Assembly (NCBI RefSeq): GCF_002218195.1
Contig: NZ_CP022336.1
Location: 558,001 to 622,000, forward strand
Source: Sphingorhabdus sp. SMR4y
GTDB taxonomy: Bacteria; Pseudomonadota; Alphaproteobacteria; Sphingomonadales; Sphingomonadaceae
DNA length: 64,000 bases
Direction: 5' to 3'
Shown: positions 26,671 to 35,532 of the stretch, in pieces
Position numbering within the stretch: position 1 is the first letter of the stretch
Layout: each line of letters begins with the position of its first letter
Program-made: the position numbers and the translations under genes
The notes under the pieces: model-generated
Told to the model about the DNA's origin: nothing
Seen by the model: the letters and a program-made list of their open reading frames with translations, nothing else
The model's database searches: none

Positions 26671-26928
26671 GATAATCTCCAAACTAGTCGGAGCAGCGAT
26701 TAGACGATATCGGCGGGAAGTAAAGTATTGTGAGTAGAGGCGAAGGCGCCTGAGGGCAGATCGAAATTGTCCCGGTTCGCAGGCAGGCAGCGCATTTTTC
26801 GCTACTCTACCCCGATATGCGATAAACTTGCGGCAGGATTTCCCTATTTCCTTTGCTTCCCGATCGCTGTTCCGTTAGCCTTGCTGCGGGAGGACAGGTT
26901 TTCACGCTTCGCTTGAGGGGGAATTTGC

Positions 26929-28338
26929 TTGTTCGATGAAATGCTGGGTAGCGGGGACGACATCCGGCCTCCCTACCAGGACTATAAAAACTGGCTTGAT
27001 CAGGAAAATGTCAAGCGCCTGCACCGCAAATCCGCTGATGCGGAAGCTTTTTTCCGGAAAACCGGGATTACTTTCAATGTTTACGGAGAAGATGAAGCCG
27101 ACGAACGGCTGATTCCGTTCGACGTCGTGCCGCGGGTGCTGTCAGCGCGCGAATGGCGCAAGCTGTCAAAAGGGATCGAGCAGCGGGTCCGCGCAATCAA
27201 TGCTTTTCTCTATGACATTTATCATCGGCAGGAAATATTGCGGGCGGGCAGAGTGCCGGTTGAGCTGATCGCCAATAACGAGGCGTTTCTGCCGCAGATG
27301 ATTGGCGTTAATCCGCCCGGCGGCATATACACCCATATTATCGGTACCGATATCGTGCGGACCGGTGACGAAGAATTCTACGTGCTCGAGGATAATGCAC
27401 GGACCCCGTCGGGGGTCAGCTATATGCTGGAAAATCGCGAAACCATGCTGCAGATGTTTCCCGAGCTGTTTGCCAGGATCAAGGTGCAGGAAGTCAGCAA
27501 CTATCCCGGGCAGTTGCGGCGTTCGCTTGCCGCCTGCGCTCCGCCGCAATGCGAGGGAAAACCGGTCGTCGCGGTGTTGACACCGGGGATTCACAACAGC
27601 GCTTATTTCGAACATAGCTTTCTGGCCGACCAGATGGGCGTTGAACTGGTTGAAGGCCATGATCTCAAGATTGTCGACGGTCGTGTCGCAATGCGAACCA
27701 CCGAAGGCTATACCGCGATTGACGTACTGTACCGCCGGATCGACGATGAATATCTCGACCCGCTCAATTTCAATCCGCAGTCCATGCTTGGCGTGCCGGG
27801 AATATTCGATGTCTATCGGTCAGGTGGCATCACCATCGCCAATGCACCCGGAACCGGAATATCCGATGACAAGGCACTGTACAGCTATATGCCGGACATC
27901 GTCGAATTTTATACCGGCGAGAAGCCGCTGCTGGAAAATGTTCCAACCTGGCGCTGTTCGGAAAAAGACGAACTGGCCTATGTGCTGGATCATCTCGAAG
28001 AGCTGGTCGTCAAGGAGGTGCACGGATCGGGGGGCTATGGCATGCTGGTCGGTCCGGCGGCGTCGAAGAAGGAAGTCACCGCCTTCCGGGCCAAGCTGAT
28101 CGACAATGCCAGCAATTACATCGCCCAGCCGACTCTGGCACTCTCCACGGTCCCGATCTTCACGAAAAAAGGGCTGTCGCCGCGTCATGTCGACCTCCGG
28201 CCGTTTGTTCTCGTCTCTTCCAACGGTATCAATATCACGCCGGGCGGTCTGACCCGGGTGGCCATGACCAAGGGTTCGCTGGTCGTGAACAGCAGCCAGG
28301 GCGGAGGCACCAAGGACACCTGGGTGCTGGAAGAATGA
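26929..28338 (+). CDS. Circularly permuted ATP-grasp protein (first gene of Anbu operon)
   Basis: This 469-residue protein belongs to the circularly permuted ATP-grasp type 2 family (formerly DUF404/DUF407), predicted amide- or peptide-bond-forming ligases. Landmarks are the N-terminal FDVVPRVLSAREWRKLSKGIEQRVRAIN segment, the EDNARTPSGVSYMLENR block (about residues 155-171), DVLYRRIDDEYLDPL and the late nucleotide-loop motif VKEVHGSGGYGMLVG (about residue 362). It starts at TTG 26929 with GAGGGGG eight bases upstream; an ATG at 26941 is the alternative. Thirteen bases separate it from the alpha-E gene. In other bacteria the same four genes (this ligase, alpha-E, transglutaminase, Anbu) travel together, so it probably makes a peptide or tag handled by Anbu. 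The substrate is unknown. Confidence 0.92.
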   Translation: MFDEMLGSGDDIRPPYQDYKNWLDQENVKRLHRKSADAEAFFRKTGITFNVYGEDEADERLIPFDVVPRVLSAREWRKLSKGIEQRVRAINAFLYDIYHRQEILRAGRVPVELIANNEAFLPQMIGVNPPGGIYTHIIGTDIVRTGDEEFYVLEDNARTPSGVSYMLENRETMLQMFPELFARIKVQEVSNYPGQLRRSLAACAPPQCEGKPVVAVLTPGIHNSAYFEHSFLADQMGVELVEGHDLKIVDGRVAMRTTEGYTAIDVLYRRIDDEYLDPLNFNPQSMLGVPGIFDVYRSGGITIANAPGTGISDDKALYSYMPDIVEFYTGEKPLLENVPTWRCSEKDELAYVLDHLEELVVKEVHGSGGYGMLVGPAASKKEVTAFRAKLIDNASNYIAQPTLALSTVPIFTKKGLSPRHVDLRPFVLVSSNGINITPGGLTRVAMTKGSLVVNSSQGGGTKDTWVLEE

Positions 28339-28351
28339 GGGAGCATATCTG

Positions 28352-29302
28352 ATGCTGGGAAAAACAGCCGCCAGTCTGTTCTGGATGTCGCGCTATCTCG
28401 AGCGTGTGGAAAATAGCGCCCGTTTCATCGAAGCGGGATTCCGGATTGCGCTGACCCGTTCTGCTTCGGCGAGTGACGAATGGTCGTCGGTGCTTAAATC
28501 CTCCGGCGTGCTGCAAGCTTATCGGCGCAAGCATGATGATTTTGATTCCGTCAATGTTATCGATTTTCTGCTTCGCGATCGAGACAATTCGGGCAGTGTC
28601 ATGGCGTTGATGAAAAAAGCGCGGGATAGTGCGCGAACGGCGAGAACCGCGCTGACCAGAGAGGTTTGGGAAGCGACGAACGAGAGCTGGATCACACTGA
28701 AAGCCGCGATGGCCAAGCCGGTCAAGGAGCAGGACCTGCCCGACACATTGGGGCTGATCCGGCAGCAAAGCGCCTTGGTGCGGGGAGCCACGCTCGGCAC
28801 GATGTTGCGCAATGACGGGTTCAATTTTCTCAGGCTGGGCGGCTTTCTGGAGCGGGCTGACAGCACCGCTCGCATTCTGGATGTGAAATATTATCTGCTG
28901 CTGCCATCGGTCGCGCTGATCGGGTCATCGGTCGACAATGTCCAGTGGGAGACGATTTTGCGATCGGTTTCGGCACATCGTTCTTTTCGCTGGCTGAACG
29001 GTCCGGACATTAGCGCGCAAGCCGTCGCGGACTATCTGATTTTGCACAGGCAAATGCCGCGTTCTCTGACATTCTGTTACGCCAAGATCAGCGATAATCT
29101 GAATTACCTCGACCAGAATTACGAGACCAAAAGTCGCTCTGGCGAACTGGCGGACGAGATCTGCAACGATATATTGAGTCGGCCAATCGAGGCGATTTTT
29201 GAATATGGACTGCACGAATATATTTCTGATTTCATACGGGCAAACAATCAGCTCGCCGCGCAGATCGAGACGGATTTCAATTTTCAGGACAGGGCCGGAT
29301 AA
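28352..29302 (+). CDS. Alpha-E domain protein (DUF403), Anbu operon
   Basis: This 316-residue all-helical protein starts MLGKTAASLFWMSRYLERVENSARFIEAGFR, the characteristic opening of the alpha-E (A-predicted-alpha-helical, conserved E) family. It continues with repeated helix pairs such as FLRLGGFLERADSTARILDVKYYLLLPS, in which RxDxTARxLDxKY is the second family signature. The biochemical role is unknown. It always accompanies the permuted ATP-grasp ligase and may be its partner or a substrate-binding subunit. It is separated from the ligase by 13 bases and from the transglutaminase gene by 2, so all are translated from one message. Confidence 0.92.
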   Translation: MLGKTAASLFWMSRYLERVENSARFIEAGFRIALTRSASASDEWSSVLKSSGVLQAYRRKHDDFDSVNVIDFLLRDRDNSGSVMALMKKARDSARTARTALTREVWEATNESWITLKAAMAKPVKEQDLPDTLGLIRQQSALVRGATLGTMLRNDGFNFLRLGGFLERADSTARILDVKYYLLLPSVALIGSSVDNVQWETILRSVSAHRSFRWLNGPDISAQAVADYLILHRQMPRSLTFCYAKISDNLNYLDQNYETKSRSGELADEICNDILSRPIEAIFEYGLHEYISDFIRANNQLAAQIETDFNFQDRAG

Positions 29303-29304
29303 TC

Positions 29305-30105
29305 ATGCTGCTGAAGATCAATCACGAGACACGCTATGTATATGACGCTCCGGTGCAATATGCCTTGCAGCAAGTGCGTCTGCGGCCGAAGCAGCGGCCC
29401 GGGCAGGAAATCCGAAACTGGGGCATCGAGATCGACGGCGGCCAGGTGGAGCTGTCTTTCGAAGACCAGCATTGCAATCATGTCGACCTGATCAGCATTG
29501 AGCGGGGGCGGACGGATATTGCGATCCGATGCACCGGCGAGGTTGAAAATAGCGATGGTAGCGGCATACTGGGATCGCATTCGGGCTTTGCGCCGCTCTG
29601 GTATTTCAAGGGGGCGACCGATCTGACCAGGCCGGGATCGCAAACCAGGAAGCTGGTCAAGGCGCTCGGCGATGATTTTGAGAGCGATGTTGCCAAGCTG
29701 CATGCCCTGTCGGCTGCTATCATAAATAAAGTCGCCTATCAGACGGGCAAAACGAATGCCGAGACCGAAGCCGAAACTGCGCTCAAGGCAGGCGAGGGTG
29801 TCTGTCAGGATCACAGTCACATATTCTGCACCGCTGCGCGCTTGCTGGGATTTCCGGCCCGCTATGTTTCCGGCTATCTGATGATGACCGATCGGGTGGA
29901 ACAGGATGCAACCCATGCCTGGGCAGAGGCGCATGTCGAGGGACTGGGTTGGGTCGGTTTTGACGTCTCCAATGGCTATTCGCCCGACGAGCGCTATGTA
30001 CGCATCGCGACCGGCCTCGATTACCGGGAAGCATCGCCGATTTCCGGACTGCGATTTGGACCGGGAAGCGAAGATATGATTGTCACGCTGCAGGTTCAGC
30101 AGTAA
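29305..30105 (+). CDS. Transglutaminase-like cysteine protease, Anbu operon
   Basis: This 266-residue cytoplasmic protein has the bacterial transglutaminase N-terminal beta domain (INHETRYVYDAPVQYALQQVRLRPK) and a papain-like core. The catalytic triad is visible: Cys167 in GEGVCQDHSHIF, His204 in DATHAWAEA and an Asp in GFDVSNG. Enzymes of this group usually act as peptidases or amidases rather than cross-linkers. It lies two bases after the alpha-E gene and 32 before anbu. It has no signal peptide, so it would act on the same cytoplasmic substrate as the ATP-grasp ligase, perhaps reversing or trimming its product. Confidence 0.92.
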   Translation: MLLKINHETRYVYDAPVQYALQQVRLRPKQRPGQEIRNWGIEIDGGQVELSFEDQHCNHVDLISIERGRTDIAIRCTGEVENSDGSGILGSHSGFAPLWYFKGATDLTRPGSQTRKLVKALGDDFESDVAKLHALSAAIINKVAYQTGKTNAETEAETALKAGEGVCQDHSHIFCTAARLLGFPARYVSGYLMMTDRVEQDATHAWAEAHVEGLGWVGFDVSNGYSPDERYVRIATGLDYREASPISGLRFGPGSEDMIVTLQVQQ

Positions 30106-30137
30106 TCCGGCCTTCAAGCTAGATCAGGGATTTAAAA

Positions 30138-30875
30138 ATGACTTATTGCGTAGGCCTGCGGATGAAACGCGGCCTTGTCTTCATGTCCGATACACGCACC
30201 AATGCGGGCGTAGACGATATCGCCCAGGTGAAAAAGCTGACCAGTTGGGAAGTGCCGGGCGAACGGGTCATCACCTTGCTTTCGGCGGGCAATCTGGCGA
30301 CGACGCAGGCGGTGATCAGCTTGCTGGACGAGCGCGGCAAGCACCCCGACGAGAGAAATCCTTCAATCCTGCAGGCTCCTTCCATGTTCCAGGTCGCCAC
30401 GATCATCGGCGAGACCTTGCGGGAGGTGGTTAAAACCTATGCCCGAGAAGGGCAGGAATCCAAGTCTCCTTTTGGCGCCACGCTCATTCTAGGCGGCCAG
30501 ATCAAGGGTAGCGACCCGAGGCTGTTCCTGATCTACCCTGCCGGCAACTTTATCGAGGCCAGCGATGACAGCCCGTTTTTCCAAAGTGGCGAAACGAAAT
30601 ATGGCCGTCCCATTCTGGTTCGCGGTTTCGATCCGGAAATGTCTTTCGAAAATGCAGTGAAACTGTTGCTGGTCTCTTTCGACTCGACGATCCGCGCCAA
30701 TCTGGCGGTGGATTTGCCGCTCGACATGCAGGTTTATGAAGCCAACAGTTTCGCGATAAGCCGACAGCAGCGGATCGAAAAGGACGATCCCTATTTCCAG
30801 TCCATATCGACCGGCTGGGGCGATGCATTGAAAAATGCCTTTCAGTCGCTGCCGGATTTTGCTTTCAAAGACTAG
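30138..30875 (+). CDS. Anbu, proteasome-like self-compartmentalising Ntn hydrolase
   Basis: Anbu (ancestral beta subunit) is a bacterial relative of proteasome beta subunits and HslV. The 245-residue protein begins MTYCVGLRMKRGLVFMSDTRTNAG. Removal of Met1 would expose Thr2 as the N-terminal nucleophile, and Asp18 and Lys32/Lys33 sit where the proteasome Asp17/Lys33 pair is expected. Family landmarks are SAGNLATTQAVISLL, SPFGATLILGGQI and FDSTIRANLAVDLPLDM. There is no propeptide, as in other Anbu proteins. It ends the four-gene operon and its stop overlaps the convergent GMC gene by four bases. Reported Anbu structures are open helical or ring assemblies; a physiological substrate has not been settled. 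Confidence 0.95.
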   Translation: MTYCVGLRMKRGLVFMSDTRTNAGVDDIAQVKKLTSWEVPGERVITLLSAGNLATTQAVISLLDERGKHPDERNPSILQAPSMFQVATIIGETLREVVKTYAREGQESKSPFGATLILGGQIKGSDPRLFLIYPAGNFIEASDDSPFFQSGETKYGRPILVRGFDPEMSFENAVKLLLVSFDSTIRANLAVDLPLDMQVYEANSFAISRQQRIEKDDPYFQSISTGWGDALKNAFQSLPDFAFKD

Positions 30876-32893
30876 CCGAAGCGTCTTTTTCCCGCCATTG
30901 CCCGGTGCGCCATCGCCATCGTTGTCAATTGCGCGTTGACGCGAATGCAACTGGGCATCACGCTGGCATCCGTGACGTAGCAATTGGTCGTGTTGTGAAC
31001 CCGCTGGTTGAGGTCGACGACACCCTTGTGCGGGTCCTCGTTGATCCCGTTGCCACCATGGGGATGTGAGCTCGACAGCACGACGTCATCCGGCTCGACA
31101 ATGGCTTTTTCGTAAAAGGCATCAATTGCGGCATGGCTCATGTCGCTGGTCAGCGTTTGGCCGCGAAGCAGGGCAGGGTAGACTTCGACCGCTCCGTTGA
31201 GAAAATGGACCTTGGTCATGGTTGCCAGTGCGCGGCGTAACAGTGCCAGCTCCTTCTCTCCAATCTTCAGCTTGAGCTTCCCGTCTTTCATATGGCCGAG
31301 TCGGTCGGCCGGGAACAGGACACCGGCCGAGACCAGCCGGCTATAATTTCTCATCCGTTCATAATGGTCTTCGAACCAGCCCGGCACCAGCATGGCCATG
31401 CTCATGGGCGGCTGGAAATGGCTTTCGATCAGGAAGTCACCGCGATCAATATAGGTGGCCATCTGGTCTTCGTCCCAGGCGTTGACCTTTGTGCCTTCGG
31501 GCATCAGAGCGACGACGGGACAGGCAATATTGAGCGAGATATTGCTGCCCGATTGCAGGATGCCGCTATTGTACAACAGGTTGCTGGAGGCCAGAGCGCC
31601 CGCGGCCACGACCACGCCCTTGCGGGCCCGAATGACCCGCTTGCCGCCGCCCTTCAGGTTGATCTTGACGGCATCGGCGATCCGTTTGCCATTGGCCCCC
31701 TCGGCCCAAAGAATTTCGGTTGCTTCGGCCCGGTCCAATATCCGGGCGGGCTTGCTGCGGGCATCGCCGGTCGCGTGTGACAGGTAACTTTCCGGCATTG
31801 CCTTTTTCCGGCCATAAGGGCAGCCGGTGTTGCAATAGCCACAATAGATGCACTCGCTGTCCGGCGTGGGCGGACCATAATTTTTGCGAAACCACGCGGT
31901 AATCGCGGTCTTGTCCCTCGGGTCGCTCGATTGTGCTGCATATTTGTTCCAGCCGTCGATCAGATGGGGCCCATTGTTGCGACCGGTGATCGTGTCGATT
32001 TGAGAGACATTGAGCGTCTGCTCGATCGCATCATAGCTGGCAGCCAGGCTGGTTTCGCTTATCGGCGCGCCCAGCCGGGCCCATGTTTCGTAAACATCTT
32101 CGGCCTCCGGGTGGACCAGACCGGCCTGTTTCATGCGCAGGCAGATACCGTTGTTGATGACGGTAGAACCGCCCACCACGCGGCCCTGAAACACGATGAT
32201 GTCACGGTCGGCCGTGGTCTGTAGCCCGCCGTCCTTGAACAGCCGCGCGGTCATCCGGGCTTCTTCATGGGTCAGGCGCGACGATGGGTAATGGCTGCCG
32301 GCTTCGATGATGAGAGCTTCATGTCCCTCGTCGGCGACGGCCGCCGCAGCGACAGCGCCACCGGCACCCGAGCCGATCACGATGACATCGGTTTCTTCCG
32401 GAACTGCGCCATGGCCGACAAAGACTTTTGCGGTCAGATCACGGTGCGTCTCCCGCCGGACGGGCCGCTCGCCCGGAGCCGACCGGTCGCGCTGCGCCGG
32501 CAGTTCGAAATTCAGGTCGGCGAAGATCGGATTGTCGAAATTCTCCTCTTCGTCTCCATGGTGCCAATGACCATAATAGCCCGCGAGAATGACACCCTTG
32601 GTGCGGGCAATGTCCTGAAGGAAATCGATCCGCGATTTCTGCAAGCGTCTGCTGATCAGCTTCTTGCGGATCCGCGGGGTCGCTGCGAGAAAAAACGGGC
32701 CACCGAGAACCGCCAGCAGCCCATAGAGCGCCAGACGGATTTCATCCGGCTTCTTGCCGTCGATATTGGTGAAATGTTCCTGCAGGTTGTCGACCACCTG
32801 ATCGGCTGAAATCGCCATTTTCCGATTGTAGAACAGCGCCTCTGCCATGGCCTTTATCATCAAAGCCTGCAGTCGGTTAAACGGCTTTTTCAA
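30872..32893 (-). CDS. GMC-family FAD oxidoreductase with cysteine cluster
   Basis: This 673-residue flavoprotein oxidises an alcohol-like substrate. Residues 1-150 are a helical extension (LQALMIKAMAEALFYNR...) unlike the core. The FAD fold starts near residue 165 with VIVIGSGAGGAVAAAAVADEG, continues with GRVVGGSTVINNGICLRM and ends with the GMC C-terminal domain (HPHGGNGIN, then VTDASVMPSCIRVNAQLTTMAMAHRA), where His and Asn are catalytic. A C-x2-C-x2-C-x3-C stretch at about residue 348 (CIYCGYCNTGCPYG) resembles that of long-chain alcohol oxidases and of GMC dehydrogenases with an iron-sulfur cluster. There is no signal peptide. It lies 29 bases downstream of the YVTN lipoprotein gene, which it probably follows in one operon. 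Confidence 0.9.
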   Translation of the reverse strand: MKKPFNRLQALMIKAMAEALFYNRKMAISADQVVDNLQEHFTNIDGKKPDEIRLALYGLLAVLGGPFFLAATPRIRKKLISRRLQKSRIDFLQDIARTKGVILAGYYGHWHHGDEEENFDNPIFADLNFELPAQRDRSAPGERPVRRETHRDLTAKVFVGHGAVPEETDVIVIGSGAGGAVAAAAVADEGHEALIIEAGSHYPSSRLTHEEARMTARLFKDGGLQTTADRDIIVFQGRVVGGSTVINNGICLRMKQAGLVHPEAEDVYETWARLGAPISETSLAASYDAIEQTLNVSQIDTITGRNNGPHLIDGWNKYAAQSSDPRDKTAITAWFRKNYGPPTPDSECIYCGYCNTGCPYGRKKAMPESYLSHATGDARSKPARILDRAEATEILWAEGANGKRIADAVKINLKGGGKRVIRARKGVVVAAGALASSNLLYNSGILQSGSNISLNIACPVVALMPEGTKVNAWDEDQMATYIDRGDFLIESHFQPPMSMAMLVPGWFEDHYERMRNYSRLVSAGVLFPADRLGHMKDGKLKLKIGEKELALLRRALATMTKVHFLNGAVEVYPALLRGQTLTSDMSHAAIDAFYEKAIVEPDDVVLSSSHPHGGNGINEDPHKGVVDLNQRVHNTTNCYVTDASVMPSCIRVNAQLTTMAMAHRAMAGKRRFG

Positions 32894-32922
32894 CTTTCAT
32901 CTCCCAAGGTGCGACCCGGGAT

Positions 32923-33972
32923 TTATTGTATCTGGTTTGCGGCTCTATCTCGTGCCGGGGCGATGCCAAGGCCGTCTCCGTCGCTACCGACCTGGAAGCG
33001 CCGGACGACCCGAGCAGCGGCAAGATCGACTTCGGCAACCATATCGGGTCCGGTTTCGGCAACATAGAGCTTGGTTCCGTCCGGTGAAAAGAGGATGGTG
33101 ACCTGTTGTGAATCGGCAGTTCCGCTGATGTTGATCGTGCCGGTCGCCTTGCGCGTCTCTACGTCATAGAGACCGAGCGCGCCGTCTCTCAGGTTGGACG
33201 TGATTGCGGTCTTGCCATCGGGGCTGATGGCGACGCGGATCGGAAATTTTCCCGTCTCGATCGTGGCCAGTTGTTCAAGCGTCCGGGCATCGAAAACGCG
33301 CAATATGTCGCCGCGACGGTCGGCGACCCAGACGCTAGCCCCGTCGGGCGTGATTGCCAATCCTTCCGGTTCGGTGCCTGCTGGCAGGTCGGCGATCTTT
33401 TCTGCTGCAGCCAGGTCAAGCACGCTCACCGTCCCGGATTGCATATTGCTGACAAAGGCGCGCGACTTGTCCGGTGTGACGACCAGCATGTGGCTGCGTT
33501 TCTGACCGGTCGCTATGACCGAAATCGCGCGTTGCCGGGTTTCGCCATCCGGCGGAGAAACGATGGTTATATTGTCGCTGCCTTCGGTCGTCGTGATGAT
33601 CCGGCCGTCGTCAAGCCATGTTATGCCATGCGGACGCTGGCTCGGCGCAAGCGATATTGTCTCGATCCGCTCTCTGGCTGCGATGTCAAAAATATCGATC
33701 GTCTCACCGCCGTAGGAGACAATTGCTGCGAGCTGGCCATCGGGTGACATGGCAATTTCGTGCGGCTGATGTCCGGTGTCCCGGCGCGCGATTTCCTTGC
33801 CGCTCGCGAGATCGATGAAGCTGAGGCTGTCTTCAGACTTGTTGCCGACCAGCAATGTTCCGGAAGCTTTTTCTGAAATCGGTTCGGCGCGGACAGCAAG
33901 ATGGTCATTGCACGCCGAGGCAGAGGCGAGGAGAAATATCGCCGAACAGAGACATGCAATTTTCTTGGTCAT
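32923..33972 (-). CDS. YVTN-type beta-propeller lipoprotein
   Basis: This 349-residue protein from ATG 33972 has a signal (MTKKIACLCSAIFLLASASAC) with a probable lipidated Cys at residue 21. The rest consists of about seven repeats of roughly 42 residues of the YVTN type, for example SFIDLASGKEIARRDTGHQPHEIAMSPDGQLAAIVSYG and SVLDLAAAEKIADLPAGTEPEGLAITPDG, which build a beta-propeller. Such proteins serve as periplasmic binding or scaffold subunits, sometimes of quinoprotein or GMC dehydrogenases. It sits immediately upstream of the GMC oxidoreductase on the same strand, which suggests a functional pair across the membrane; the substrate is unknown. Longer readings upstream lack a signal peptide and were rejected. 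Confidence 0.88.
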   Translation of the reverse strand: MTKKIACLCSAIFLLASASACNDHLAVRAEPISEKASGTLLVGNKSEDSLSFIDLASGKEIARRDTGHQPHEIAMSPDGQLAAIVSYGGETIDIFDIAARERIETISLAPSQRPHGITWLDDGRIITTTEGSDNITIVSPPDGETRQRAISVIATGQKRSHMLVVTPDKSRAFVSNMQSGTVSVLDLAAAEKIADLPAGTEPEGLAITPDGASVWVADRRGDILRVFDARTLEQLATIETGKFPIRVAISPDGKTAITSNLRDGALGLYDVETRKATGTINISGTADSQQVTILFSPDGTKLYVAETGPDMVAEVDLAAARVVRRFQVGSDGDGLGIAPARDRAANQIQ

Positions 33973-34116
33973 TGTCCAACCCATCCTATCTTTTAGCGCA
34001 CGATAACAGGATATTACGCTTTTTCTATCCCTGTTTTCGAAACAGATGTGACGAAGGCCACTGCTCAGGCCCGGAAATATGGTAGGATATAATCTGATGG
34101 CCAAGGAGGGTTTGTC

Positions 34117-34695
34117 ATGCGTCTAAAAATTCACCGTATCAGCGCAACATTGGTCTCCGCGACTCTGATCGCCGCACTCGCGGCTCCGTCACCCGCGATG
34201 GCTCAATTTGGCGGGCTGTTCAAAAAGCCGCCGGTTGCCAGTCGGACAACCGGCGAAAAGACCGGAGACGATGGTTGTGCCACGGAGCCAAAAAGCTCGA
34301 TCGGTAAATCAATACTGGGCAATATGATCGGCGATTTTACGCGACGGGCAACACAGAATATGGGCGTCGCCGGTTCCTATATTCCGCGGGCGGAAGTGGC
34401 AGACACGCTGACCAATTCCATCGCATGCCGGCTGGACCCGGATGAGCAGTTGCAGGCAGCCGAGGCCACGCGAAGCGTGACCCGTTCCGAACAGCTGGGG
34501 GTAACGGCCCAGTGGACCAGCGAGACCCGCCCCGGCGTGTCGGGCAGTTCCACCGCAACCGGCAAGTCACAGGCGGCGGACGGTACAAGTTGCATGACCA
34601 TCACAGATATTGCTATCGTCGATGGCGAAGAAACCCGTGTGTCCAAGCGGATGTGCAAAGCTCCCGGAGAAACACGATATGCAGTCGTGGCGTGA
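34117..34695 (+). CDS. Secreted 17-kDa surface-antigen-like protein
   Basis: This 192-residue protein starts at ATG 34117 with an excellent AAGGAGG seven bases upstream. The signal peptide ends at SPAMAQ (residue 29). The mature N-terminus is polar with a glycine-poor linker. The C-terminal 90 residues (LDPDEQLQAAEATRSV, then GSSTATGKSQAADGTSCMTITDIAIVDGEETRVSKRMCKAPGETRY) follow the strand pattern of the C-terminal domain of rickettsial-type 17-kDa surface antigens, with two cysteines that could pair. The function is unknown, probably periplasmic or outer-membrane associated. It is three bases upstream of the ClpP-fold gene and forms an operon with it. Confidence 0.75.
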   Translation: MRLKIHRISATLVSATLIAALAAPSPAMAQFGGLFKKPPVASRTTGEKTGDDGCATEPKSSIGKSILGNMIGDFTRRATQNMGVAGSYIPRAEVADTLTNSIACRLDPDEQLQAAEATRSVTRSEQLGVTAQWTSETRPGVSGSSTATGKSQAADGTSCMTITDIAIVDGEETRVSKRMCKAPGETRYAVVA

Positions 34696-34698
34696 AAC

Positions 34699-35415
34699 AT
34701 GAAAAAAATGATTAGAACCGCTATCATCGTCGCCTCGTTTCTGACCGTGGGAGCGACCGACGTGAAGCCCGGCATGGACCCGGAAAACCCGACCTGCCCG
34801 ATCGCTCCGAACTGGTCGTCCAATCCGAAAATGGAGCTGACCCCGAAAATGGTCGGCGATACCAAGATATTGCTGGCCGAAGGGGCTGTTGATGCCGGCC
34901 TTCCGGACCGGATGCGAAAGATGCTGTCGGATAATCCGGACATATCCGAAATCTGGCTGCGCTCGTCCGGCGGCAACGCGAGAGCCGGCAATGAAACCGG
35001 TCGTGTGATCCGGCAAGCTGATGCGCTGATCATCACCCGTATTCCCCAGGGCTGGACCTGTTTCAGCGCCTGCAATTTTGTGTTCATGGGTGGCAGGGCC
35101 CGGATCGTCGAACCCGGCGCGCATTTCATGGTGCATATGTTCACCATGACCAACGACCGCAATGCGATCAACTACAGCATAGAAATGGGCACGGATTCAA
35201 CCGTCGGCCTGATCGGCGAAGTCGAGCAGCAGAGCGCGCTGCTGGCGACCGAGGATAATGATTTCCTTATTCGCATGGGTGTGTCGCGGAAATTATTGTC
35301 CGAGATCATGTACCGGACCAATGCGGTCAAGACCGAGGACGGCGACGGATCGACGCGGCGCTGCCTGACCAACGAGGAAGCGCTGCGCTATAATGTCGCC
35401 AATGTCGGTGGCTAG
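34699..35415 (+). CDS. Exported ClpP/crotonase-fold protein (COG3904-like)
   Basis: This 238-residue protein has a weak signal (MKKMIRTAIIVASFLTVGAT). The core has ISEIWLRSSGGNARAGNETGRVIRQ (residues 82-106), the substrate-binding SGG loop of ClpP-like serine proteases. GWTCFSACNFVFMGG (118-132) follows, in which Ser123 sits where the ClpP nucleophile is, and then GAHFMVHMF with His142 or His146 as candidate base. These features match predicted periplasmic proteins of the COG3904 type. Two Cys (121 and 125) flank the putative Ser, which is unusual for ClpP and could form a disulfide. It is three bases downstream of the surface-antigen-like gene. Protease activity is an inference. Confidence 0.8.
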   Translation: MKKMIRTAIIVASFLTVGATDVKPGMDPENPTCPIAPNWSSNPKMELTPKMVGDTKILLAEGAVDAGLPDRMRKMLSDNPDISEIWLRSSGGNARAGNETGRVIRQADALIITRIPQGWTCFSACNFVFMGGRARIVEPGAHFMVHMFTMTNDRNAINYSIEMGTDSTVGLIGEVEQQSALLATEDNDFLIRMGVSRKLLSEIMYRTNAVKTEDGDGSTRRCLTNEEALRYNVANVGG

Positions 35416-35532
35416 CCTGTGTGGCGCCATAGTCCGGCCTCATGAAAATGACAGCGCCCTTTTTCTTTTCTTTTGAAATTATGACGTTAGCATGACCGCA
35501 TAATCGGGCGACCTAATGGGGGAGGCAGAACG

